Of a stretch of 64,000 nucleotides of DNA, positions 24,831 to 35,488 are shown piece by piece (positions within the stretch are counted from its first letter, which is position 1; each line of letters starts with the position of its first letter). A program made the translations under genes and the position numbers. The notes under the pieces were generated by a model that saw only the letters and a list, made by a program, of their open reading frames with translations, searched no databases and was not told the origin of the DNA. The DNA is from Tubulanus polymorphus. Its lineage: Eukaryota > Nemertea > Palaeonemertea > Tubulaniformes > Tubulanidae. The stretch is taken from NCBI RefSeq assembly GCF_964204645.1, contig NC_134029.1:21408450-21472449 (forward strand). The letters run 5' to 3'.

Positions 24831-24928
24831 TAGATCGCGTTTACCATTAAAATTCGACGCATAAATCCAAAAATAAATCTCTAAATTCACTCATTTGACA
24901 TCAAGTCGGCCATTTTGTTCTGAAACAA

Positions 24929-24942
24929 TTACGCATGCGTAA
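24929..24942. promoter_or_regulatory. 14-bp palindrome in the SLAIN promoter, NRF1-like
   Basis: TTACGCATGCGTAA is a perfect palindrome 99 bp upstream of the SLAIN start codon. The core GCATGC with flanking CG resembles an NRF1 site (TGCGCATGCGCA) with two changes. A CAAAATGGC (YY1-like) string on the minus strand lies at about 24909-24917. Confidence 0.4.
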
Positions 24943-25736
24943 AAGACGTTCGGTGATTGCTCGCATGCCAGTGTTTGCAATTCTAATTCAATATAGATTA
25001 TTTGTATCAATAAAATTAAATTGAATTCGACAGCTCTTTCTAATCCTAGAAGCAACTAAACCACGGGCTTGTGATGAAACTTTTTTGCACCTGTCAATTC
25101 TGTTCGAACTAGATACTGAAATGATTGCGAGTTTTTTCGGCTGAAGTTAACAAGACACAACGTGTGCCCCGGCCAGTTCCATGAATAAACTCTTAGGCAC
25201 CCGCTTGATGGAGCAAACTCTCAATTTGAAATTGTAACAAAGCCAAATTCTAACATATTAAATAAGCCCTTTCACTCGTCGATATGTTAATAACAATGAC
25301 TTTGATATATTTCTTATAAGCGCTTTACATCACTAAACAATATCAAAGCCGGCCTCTTTACAACAAGATAAAATTGACCAGTGAGTTGAGATAGAATTCT
25401 CTAAATGTTATTCAAATGGAAGACCAAAATCAATCAACAAAAGTGTGAGTTAATTTTTGATAAAGTTTCAAGCAGTTTCACAACCGTCGTCACGTACGCC
25501 ATCACAGTCCTCGTATTGACTTTATGACATCTGGTATTTTCATTAGCGCCTAGCATTTTGTCAGGCAGTTTCAACACCTGCATAGAGTCGCAGATAATAG
25601 GCTTACGTACTGGCCTGACTGGCTCAATCCTCTTTCCCCGATACAAATTACTAGAGAAGGCAGATTTTGTTATTCCCACCAAAACGCGCACCAACTACGA
25701 AACTTAACGTCAGTAAATTAAGATTATTCTCTATAT

Positions 25737-25750
25737 GTATCCATAGCAAC
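25737..25750. promoter_or_regulatory. RFX X-box candidate upstream of PHM
   Basis: GTATCCATAGCAAC matches the X-box pattern GTNNCCATRGNAAC bound by RFX factors. AACGTCA half-CRE strings lie on both sides (about 25706 and 25754). It is 1.1 kb upstream of the PHM start and 0.9 kb upstream of SLAIN. Confidence 0.45.
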
Positions 25751-26883
25751 CTGAACGTCATCAGCGTGCGACGCAGAACGATGAACAGTGCTGCGTTAGA
25801 TCCCGCCAGTTGACAACGATAGATTCAATTGCCAAGTAAAGATAGCCAGAAACGAGGGATTAACTACGATTCAACTAGGATTTATTTCTCATATAACCAC
25901 GCGACTGTTGATCATATCGAACGAGGTAAGTAATTTTTCGACGCGCAGAAATTGTTTTAAATGTTTTCCAGATGTTCCGTTTTGACACACACATATCGTA
26001 GCTGTATTCATTCTATTGAATAAAGGTAGCGTCCATCTTACACAGAAAATTGATTTATCGGTGCTGCGCATCATTATAATATTTACATGATATCATCGGC
26101 ATTGTGGCTTTACAGTCAGATATTTTGTTACGGTATCAATAGTCATTTTTCAATCTGCCCGTTTACAACAATCTTATCCTTCCAAATTACTCACTTCGGA
26201 GACATGGTATATCTACGTTGATCCATACTAAGTTCATTTTGACGAAAAATCCTTTATTGCCATAAAATACGTATTTGTGCATCACTTGTTTAGTTTCGTT
26301 TTGATAAATGGGATATATAAGGGTGGTTATTTTTGGCCGGGGTGTATACCATCACAAAATCCATTTTTAAGTTCGATGGGTCAGTGGCTGTTTGCAGCAA
26401 AATGTGTGAGCAATAATTTGTAATGTCATCTGATATGGGTGTCCATTAAAAAAAGATTCGAGTCGTTGAGGCTCCTCGATCTCAACCATCCATATAAACT
26501 CTGGTCGCTGCTGTAGTTATATACCATTAAAACTGTAGATAATTTTTGCTGTTCGATATATGATGAAATGTGATATGTACAATATCGAAATGGGGGGAGA
26601 CAGACACCCTGCTAAGTGATTATACAGCGGAAAAATACCAGATGTGACGATCCATTGTGGCTATTTAATCAGAGTAAATGGGTACTGACTCGAAAACCTG
26701 TAACGCTTTAACTCAGGCGCATCACGTAACAATCCGTATTCGATTCCCTTCCTGTTTGTCCAGGAAGGAATATGAGACTTAGAATATGAGACTTGATCAT
26801 AAACCTTGATTATATGAAAGATGCGCGGCTATTCGATGATAAAACTATGCTATGACATTTTCATGATGCATTTTCAGAGGACT

Positions 26884-29800
26884 ATGAGCGGGCAAAGCGC
26901 TCTGCGTATTTGGACGTGGATTTTTTGTTTGGTCTCCGCCGTCGGTGCCAAACAGAACAAAATTTTCGTTCAGATGCCAAATGTTCAACCGAAAGTGGTA
27001 AGTTTCAGCAGCTTACAGCCAGTATATTGTCCTCCTGTCGACCCCGCTACGACTTGAATACACTGCACACATGTCACTTGTTTTCATAACAGGTGTCTCA
27101 CTACATTGAATCTCATGTACATTATCTGAACAGGTGTCTGAAAGAAATATGAATTTTAAAAGAAATATACATAACATTATTTTTGCTTTTTTGATGGAGC
27201 TGTTTCCCCTATTCTGACGCCATTATTAAATAGAAATTAGATAGAAATTGTTGGTCTCGATAGAGGCCGTTGTTTAGGAGAGTTTGATGAACAATGACAT
27301 CATAAGTAAACATCTTAATTTCAATTATCAAGTTTGGTTTTGCAGTGAAATAGGTCGCTTCATAATTAGTCAGCAGTGAAAGCCAGCTAGGCGCGATGAC
27401 CAATTACCCTTAATATGTAAAGAAGACATCCTACTGATTACTAATCCATCACAAAAATTCATTTACTCATATAGATTAAGTTACAAATGTTTAATCATTT
27501 CGGAGGAACCATTTTCGGGGACACACTGTATTATAATGTTCACAAATTCGAATTTAAAAAAAAGTATATCTATTAGATTTTCTTGCCACAAAAATCTTAT
27601 CTAGGCAGTAAGCGAAATTCTCTCAGAGATCCTCTCACCCTGAGATCCTATTCACGCAATCTGATAAATTGATCGTGTTTTCCTCGGCCGAAAAGGACGG
27701 GTGCAACCGATGGATCTCACAAATGGATATTTGAGTAATTTTCAAAACGAATTACAAGATCTGTAGAATTTTATACGGAAATATGTATACAATTTCACGT
27801 AGATCAGTGTACAGCTGTGCTCTCCTTGCAGATACAGAAGATTTATGTTCAAAAAGGAACAATAAAAGCGATTTCAGTAGATACTCTACATAATGCGAGA
27901 AGATAAACTGAACTAAAAGAATATTTAGAATACATCATATCGGGATAATGTATATCGATGTATTTTTAGTATATCATTGACAACGTGACAAAAGGCACGG
28001 CAATATCATCGAAGCTGAGTGGGCGAATCGTGCCACGATTCTCTAACGACTGAGCTGACATTTTCTCGTATCACCGAGGAAAAAAACGGTCGCTATTGAA
28101 GAATAAACTAGGCCGAATTATATATTCTACGCGAATAAACCGATTATCATCTATTAAAACCAATCCTCTTAATAATCTTTTGAAATAGAGACTTCAAATT
28201 ACTTATTCATTCACCAGGCGGTTAAGTCATTTATCAATACAACGCCGGAATTATTAAACACTACTTCACGATGAAATTCTTGATGGAACACTCCGCGATG
28301 AAACGATTATACGGTACAATACACGACCAAAAAATAAAAAAGGATTTTTTTCGAGTTAAAGTTTAGAATACGTTGAAAATAAAATATAGCTTAAAGAAAA
28401 CCTTTCGGACTATTTTCATTTTCTGAATCGTGGGATTTTACAGTATTACATGTGATGAAAATGTTCCGCTTCCCCGGATGCACAAGCACTGGCGTGCGTT
28501 AAATTATGAGTTAACAATTGAAAATGAACTGATTCTAACTGAAATCCAACTGCACACTACCTACGAGCAATCATGATGATTGCTCGTAGACCCTGCCAAA
28601 CTGGGCATATTGGATACTTCAACATGCCACAGGTAGCAGGTCCTTGAATTGTTGATAATGGATGAATAGCTTCACACAAATATTGCTATAGATACGTAAT
28701 TAGATATTTATAACGTAATGAATTAATCCACGCTACAATGACGTTTCGACGTCGTTGCCATAGAAACAAGGTGCGCGAAAAGACGATGCTACAGCGTGGA
28801 GCAGACGTGGATACATTCTGTCACCTTATTACCGGGCATCAACGAATTTAATTATCACCGCTTTGAGAGAAATCCAAATTCCAGTAATCGGGATGTATAT
28901 ATGCGTCGCAGCACAAGTATCAATCCATTAAAACCTTGTCAATAAAGTTTCATTAATACATATATAATTCACACTTATCCATCGATCGATTTAACCTTGT
29001 TGACCTTAACCTTCGCCTGAATTGAAATTTCAGTTGAAGTGACAATCGATGAGATATCTTTGTTTTGTTCGTAGATGCCGTTTTCAATCAAATTTAAAAG
29101 TCAGATTTAATTTTGAAAGCATTCGTCTCTAACGCGCATCGAAATGTTGAGAGTCCTAAGCGTTTTTCTCGTATTTCGAGTATGCGGCGTTCCACCAGTC
29201 AGATAAAATTATATTCCTATCATCAATAATTCTGTAATGCGTTTTATGAACGTTGTTTCAGCATGATACATACATGTGTACTGCGATGAAAATGAACTCA
29301 ACTGAATATGTCGGTAGGTTTCAATACATCGATGATAATAACATCGATCCAATATCTTGTCAAATCATTTGTTTATTTTCTCCGATTCTTTTGAAATTTC
29401 GTAAATCAGTACGTTGAAGTATCTCATGATTACTCTATTATCTAGTGTCATTTACTCCGAAACAATCAAAACCACACACGGCGCATCACATGTTGTTATA
29501 TGGTTGCGAATCTCCAGGATTCAAAGATTCCTCATGGTAAGGAAATTACGCCATTTTCCTGTAACTATTTGCAGAAAAATTTTCCGAAGTCCTAAGACAA
29601 GAAATTGAAAGAAAATATGTTGAAAAACACAGAACAATTGTCTTCAAAATAATTTAGATTTAATTCATTGGATTCGATTTTTATTATTCAATCAGTGTAC
29701 CAATATCACGTTTAAATGGAAACAAACATTGAAATTCTGATTGATTTTCTAACCGTTTATACCAAAAAGCAAAGTCTTCGGATTCATAAGAAATTTTTTT

Positions 29801-32800
29801 GTCATTGATGTCATTCAGGGATTGCGGAGAAATGCATTCGGGTGATGGTAAAACCATGAGACAAGGCCCAACTTGTGCATCAGGAGCAAAGATCATTTAT
29901 GCCTGGGCAATGGAGGCGCCCAACCTTCAGCTACCGAAAGGTAATAGACCTCTCAGGAACCTAATCCAACCAGTCAATCTGATGTTTGAAACGCGTATAA
30001 GAATTGTTTTTTTAAATCTATATGTTCTTCTCAATTTCAGATGTCGGTTTTAAGATCGGCGGAGACAGTAAAATCAACTGGCTCGTTTTACAAATTCACT
30101 ACAAAGACGTAGATAGATTTGTCAGTAAGTCTTGAAATACTTCTCTCCTTTAAGACGATCTTTGAGACATGACTAAGTTGGTATTCACGATTTTTCCAAG
30201 TCACGTAGTCGGAAACTTTTAGTTGGATTATACCAAATTTATAGTTGATGCTATGTCTGAAATTGCCGTGCCGATCCTTTCTAATTACAGAGGGTGATAC
30301 GGATAATTCGGGATTAGAACTGCAACTCTCTCCGCAGCCGTAAGTTAAAATCTAATTAAATCGAGAGAAATGCATATTCATTTCTCCTGCGGGCGAAGAA
30401 CACGTTTCCACCACATCACTGCCAGTAATAGACCCGATAGCGCGGCGTATGACGAGTAGAGAATCAAATTAGATTCGATCCACGTCAAAAACTGCAATTC
30501 AAATAATACTTCATATCTCTTCTGCTACTTCATTTCGCAACGTAGGAAATCAATAGACTAGACGTATATGGCGTCCATACCTACATTATATTCATTTACG
30601 AAATCTTTCTAATTTTCTTACATCAAAAATATATATCGCTATGTATCATCTATATCAACTCTCCTGTGTAGAAAGCCTGTTATTAAATCAGTACACGATC
30701 GTTATATTTGCATGATAGAACACCTAAGAGTGCTGGAATTTATCTAATGTCCACAGTGGGGTCAATCGCCCCCAGGAGTACAGGTAAAATAACCACAACA
30801 TAATAACTGCGAACATGTATCTACGTTTATGTCTTTTTTGTGTAATATTAGTGTTTATGCATGAGGTATCTAAGAATACCTTGGTATTACCCGTCCCTCA
30901 GATGTAATCAAACACCTTCTAACTAGCTGTGGTAGTTTTTTGTCTATTTGTAAGAAGTCATTTTCAAATGCATAAAACATAATCCCACTACCAAAATTAC
31001 AACACAAAGCGTACGGTATACAAGAATTCAAATGCATAATTGAAAACCTAAAATGTCGGGCTAAAAAGTCGGGCTATATCTAAAACATGAAACATCGATA
31101 TTAGAACAGACATTAATAAAATAGTCAGCTGCATCTAAATAGGTTCATCATTGATATAGATCAAAATGAAATCAATTAGATATTAAACCAATGCGATATC
31201 CTATAGGAAAACTGACTCCACTGGTTACCGAGCACGTTGTCACAGTAATAGATATGGTCACGTAACTAAGGGTCGAATGAAAGCACCCAAAAATGTACAG
31301 AAATTATATCTTATCACAGATATACTCATGGCGTACATACATTTCATATCCATCATCTTGCGAATCATTTTTCTGTTTTATTCGTAACAGAACTCCGATG
31401 GTTGGTGGAATATACGTGATGTCCACCGGGGGAACGATAGCCCCTGAAAGTACCGGTATGGCCATGTGTTAACTGGGCTTTCAGTATAGATATTGTCAAC
31501 ACTTATATTGCAGCAGCATGAAATTACTTTGCCTGATGTGCAAATTATGGATTAGGGACAAATTTAGACACCATGGACAACTAATGATAAGCCCTCATAA
31601 AGCTAAAGCTAACCTTATTCACAGCGACAGAAAATAGGTACTTTTTATGAACCAACGGGGTATATATACTCATTGATATTTCAGTACTCCTAATGGTGCC
31701 GGTGTCATAGCAATGGGAACAAGCGGGGCGATCTCTGCTACATCAATTGGTATAATTTTAGAAAATCCGTTTCCCCTACAGTTTCTTTAGATATGTGAAC
31801 TGAAATTTGGGTGACGGACGTGAAATTGAATACTTTGGCAATCCGTTTCATGGTAAACGGGCTTCAGAACTCATATCTTGACTAAAATGCCTTTCTTTTC
31901 TAAAAACCTGAAAAATCCATACATGTTTGGATTCGTGGGGACGAATTCGCTTTGCTGTGTTGTGACCTATTCCCTTCAAGATTCCTCTAGGGTGACTGTT
32001 GTTTTGTTTTTCTTAATTGTTTTGTCGATCATACTGGTCCGTAGATATTCGAATGATCGTTATTTCACGTATTTTCATTCCTGGATATTTTTTGTCGTGA
32101 TGATATTCAATGTCTATTAATTTTGACTATTGTCTTGTCGTGTCAGAAATCACGTGTGTCCAGGATGTACACTTTTTCTATTTTTTGTGTTGTAAATCTG
32201 GAAATCTAAAATAAACAACTGCATGATTTCTCAAATATAGATAAACTGATACACGCAGATGTACTCATACGATTACCCCGATAATTATTATCTTTAGTTT
32301 ACATGGAGACGGCATGCAAATACAAAGACAAAATCGACATCTATCCATTTGCGTACAGGACCCATGCGCACAGTCACGGTAAGCGCATTATCCACATTTG
32401 ACGATCAAACATGAAATACACATTCATTGCAACATTTTTGGTAATTTGCTATCGCGTGAGAATCGATAATGAGAGAGAGAGAGTTCTCTATGATTATAGG
32501 CGTGGTCAATTCTGGATATCGAATACGTGATGGAAAATGGACGGAGATAGGTCGGAAATCACCGCAACAACCTCAGGTCGCTATCGTCTATAATCTGCCA
32601 CATCTCACCTCGTGTTTAAGAGTGATTAACGTGTTGATATTAACTCGAATAATTCATATGATTACAGATGTTTTATAAAGTGACCAATCCAGGCATGGAT
32701 GTGAAGAAAGGCGATATCTTAGTAAGTTCATGAATACTTGATAGACCATGGACGTTTAGATACGTCCATGGATGCTGTATTAATAAGACGAATGATTTCA

Positions 32801-33501
32801 TCGAGTAATTTACACTCATTCATTCTCATTTTAGGCGGCGAGATGCACCATGGTAAATAAAGATAACGAGGTTGTACAAATTGGGTAAGGAATAGAAATA
32901 TCGGATGATTCAGAACGGCAATATCGATGATATATCGTGCCAATTAGCAGATTCGTGCGCAATTTACATGAAACGTTTCTTTTTTACTTCCTCATCCTCC
33001 AGAGCACAAATCATTCTAGATTAGATTAGATAACCGTTTCGTATACAGCTTTTATGTATCGGCCTATAATGCTAATTGCATCTGTTCATTTTCAGTTCAA
33101 CGGCTAAAGATGAAATGTGTAACTTCTACATTATGTATTGGACACACGGGGATCATTTGCCTAGCGTGACTAACTGCTGGACGTTCGGACCGCCGCAGTG
33201 GAACTGGGGAAACTTCGAGGACCAGAGAGCCATCAATTTGAAAGCCGAACCGAAGACGGCCAGTACGGATCCGAATAGTCACCAGTCGTACAAACAGACC
33301 TCTCTATTGAAACAGATAATCAAGACGGCCGGTGCCCAGCAGACGACCGGCGATAACTCGGCTTACGAGTACTACAACGAGGTTCGTCCCGAAGATGAGC
33401 AGGAGATGCGCGATAGGATTCTCGCTGAACAATACGACCAACGATTCGAACCGGACGACGAGTATTCATTCCTCGGACAGTCAGATGCTTGGAACTACTA
33501 A
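26884..33501 (+). CDS. PHM: Peptidylglycine alpha-hydroxylating monooxygenase (PHM), no PAL domain
   Basis: Copper, ascorbate and O2-dependent enzyme of the secretory pathway that hydroxylates C-terminal glycine in the first step of neuropeptide amidation. Exons: 26884-26997, 29262-29313, 29446-29536, 29819-29940, 30041-30124, 30291-30339, one of three 65-nt exons (30719-30783, 31391-31455, 31685-31749), 32298-32378, 32500-32576, 32668-32721, 32835-32884, 33096-33501. Phases agree; product 414 residues. Signal peptide: LRIWTWIFCLVSAVGA. CuA ligands: HHM in TAHHMLLYGC and HY in LQIHYKD. CuB ligands: HAH in RTHAHSHG and Met in KDEMCNFYIMY. C-S pattern DCGEM...CASGAKIIYAWA fits the family. The last exon adds about 110 acidic, Gln/Asn-rich residues with no membrane segment, so the enzyme should be soluble. 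No lyase (PAL) domain follows, as in insects where PAL is a separate gene. Confidence 0.95.
28561..28589. repeat. 29-bp perfect hairpin
   Basis: CTACGAGCAATCAT, one G, then the exact reverse complement. In PHM intron 1. Confidence 0.8.
28739..28767. promoter_or_regulatory. CRE plus RFX X-box cluster in PHM intron 1
   Basis: TGACGT at 28739-28744 and CGACGTCG near 28748-28755 overlap or abut GTTGCCATAGAAAC (28754-28767), a near-consensus X-box. CRE next to X-box is a combination used by RFX/CREB-family regulators. Function is inferred from motif only. Confidence 0.45.
30719..30783 (+). CDS. PHM: PHM exon 7a (mutually exclusive)
   Basis: 65 nt, encodes KSAGIYLMSTVGSIAP after P-T-P. Aligns with the vertebrate PHM stretch around AGMYLMMSVDTVIP. 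Acceptor GATAG, donor CAG|GTAAAA. Closest of the three to the vertebrate sequence at the Y-L-M position. Confidence 0.88.
31391..31455 (+). CDS. PHM: PHM exon 7b (mutually exclusive)
   Basis: 65 nt, encodes MVGGIYVMSTGGTIAP after P-T-P; 10 of 16 positions agree with 7a. Acceptor AACAG, donor CCG|GTATGG. Same entry and exit phase as 7a. Confidence 0.88.
31685..31749 (+). CDS. PHM: PHM exon 7c (mutually exclusive, divergent)
   Basis: 65 nt, encodes NGAGVIAMGTSGAISA after P-T-P. The conserved Tyr is replaced by Ile and the Pro near the end is missing. Acceptor TTCAG, donor TTG|GTATAA. Splice sites are intact and no stop is present, so it looks like a live variant, though a decaying copy cannot be excluded. 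Confidence 0.8.
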
Positions 33502-35266
33502 AATCAAAATCACTCAAAATTTAAGTTATGGTTAGAATTAATCAAACACCTTTGACGAGGTTATCAGTCTCATTCGGCGTATTAGCTAGAATCTCTGCAA
33601 TTTGATCAACGATACATTGCTCAATTGAAAAGTCTCAATTAAAACGAAAATTCTAAAACTCCTCAATAGTTAATGATTGTTTACACGCAAACCACTGATA
33701 GATCTTAAAATAAGACGATATTTATCAATAACATCGCTTCAAATCCAGCGAATGTGACATAAATTCTTCTAATTAATGAAACATTCTATCTTCTGCCGTT
33801 GATTAATCTCCCTATAAATAAGTTATATAATATGTATCAGTTTCTTTGAATTCAACAAGTAATCCATGTTTGTTGTTGCTTTTTCGAAATGTGTTGTACC
33901 TAATTATAGTCAAATCACACACACACACAAAAACATATGATACAACTACAGGATCAAGGTCAATTTATCTAGATTTTATGTTCTTCGACCTTCGGTGAAG
34001 GTTGAAACACGTATCTAAGTACTTTGAATTTGTATACCATAGGTTATTTCAAAATCTCAATAAGTAAGGGTACAAAGTGTAAGATGTAAGACTTAAATGG
34101 CTTAGGACCGAATGGGCATTGATTCCAATTTGGACTAGTCCCATGTTTGTAATGCCCTCTGATTTGTACATAGCTGCTAAAGCTGATGTATATACGGTTT
34201 ATGGTAACGTTTTCTACGGAATGAGAACAATGAATACACGACAAAAATCCTAAAACTTTGATGATAATATTTCGGTATATTCCCATTGACCCGAGCAGTG
34301 AGTATTTGTGTTAAAACCTGTATATTGCCGCCCCACATGTATAAACTTGCATTTTAAAAAGCTGTGATCGATGTTCATCAGATACAAACGATGAAGCCCA
34401 TATAACGCAACATATTGTTGGGAAAACGGGGAATGAGTCTTGGGCAAATGAGATCATAACATGTTGTCAAAGATGGTGTTGTCAAACGTAATTAATGATC
34501 GTGAAATAATGTATTAATTATTTGTTAACTAAATTAATGTTATAAATAACACATGTAAATTATTGAATATGTGTGCAAAACCAGTGACTTCCGGTGAGGG
34601 ATAAGATTCGTTTGAGCTGGTAAATATAGGGGGAAATTTATCATTGTTTTGTTCTAATCAGGGAGGTGGTCCTCCCAATTGCTTCACGGGAGGTATCTTT
34701 TTTCTAATGTATGCGACACGCGTCCGCCTTTTGTCCATGGTAGTTCTGAAAATAATGGGGGAAGACAGCGAAAAACTGCGCAGGGGGTGGAAAAAACGGA
34801 TTGCAAACTTGAGGAATAAAAACAAGAATATGAAACATAGTTTCTGCACTGAATTATACCGTTTCGATATTTCATGGTAAGCGCTCTCCTTAAACCTTTG
34901 CGCGAAGAAAATAGAATCATTATCATCGAAATCAAAAACATTTATTGTGAAACGTTAATCCCTTTCTGTCAGGCATACATTTTTTTGATTGATTTATTTG
35001 AATTGTACTCTAAAATGTTCAACAATATTTCTAAACCATTGGATGAATAAGTCGGGTACGCTACGAAGGATAACGGCTGCTATTATGTAAATTACCGTGT
35101 GTATAATATCATTTTATTTTTGTCAAGTGAAAAATATATTTAAAAGATTACGATCACGATTTAGCGTCTCTGTTGATTTTGGATTCGGGTGGTACTGGCA
35201 TTTGCAAGCAAAATGATCGGCCCGAGGATATTTCCCATGGCAGCTGTGACTGACATTCAGTAACAT
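33502..35266. other. PHM 3' region and intergenic DNA
   Basis: AT-rich. An ACACAC run is at about 33919-33930. Open frames at 34044-34447 and 34644-34880 have no recognisable domain and no splice context. Nothing else is supported. Confidence 0.4.
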
Positions 35267-35410
35267 TCAGTAAGGGGTTGGAGGAGCCGGCATCACCATC
35301 ACTTTAGTGACTAATGGCTTATCATAAACCAAACTATAGACCGGTTTACCGCTAGACTTGTTTTCGGCGAAAGCGTCGTTGGACCCATTAATATCGGAGC
35401 CCGCCTTCAT
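35267..35410 (-). CDS. Candidate 47-residue ORF, divergent from STOML2
   Basis: Unrecognised. The minus-strand frame starts at ATG 35410 and ends in TGA at 35267. Its end reads KPLVTKVMVMPAPPTPY, and the CpG-rich codon choice (GCG, TCC, AAC, GTC) resembles real exons here rather than the flanks. The frame stays open upstream to about 35433. It lies 78 bp from the STOML2 start codon on the opposite strand, so it could be a small gene sharing that promoter, a last exon of something else, or a relic. No clear acceptor was found. Confidence 0.35.
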   Translation of the reverse strand: MKAGSDINGSNDAFAENKSSGKPVYSLVYDKPLVTKVMVMPAPPTPY

Positions 35411-35488
35411 TTGATCCACTTCGACGTTGCGCAATACCAGCGTTGTTTAAATCGGGATTCGAACTCACTTCATTCATAAATCGACAAA

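Larger units (their letters stand above)
24831..26883. other. Divergent intergenic region between SLAIN and PHM
   Basis: Carries the promoters of SLAIN (minus) and PHM (plus). Small open frames at 25434-25694 and 25889-26074 show no recognisable domain and are probably chance. A worn tRNA-like SINE may lie near 26680-26750 (ATTCGATTCCC B-box). Candidate regulatory sites are listed separately. Confidence 0.45.

Noticed and set aside
25434-25694. 86-codon minus-strand frame between SLAIN and PHM
   Set aside because: No recognisable motif, start at an unfavourable site and no splice context.
34644-34880. Overlapping frames on both strands around 34.65-34.94 kb
   Set aside because: Neither has a domain or exon-like codon use.
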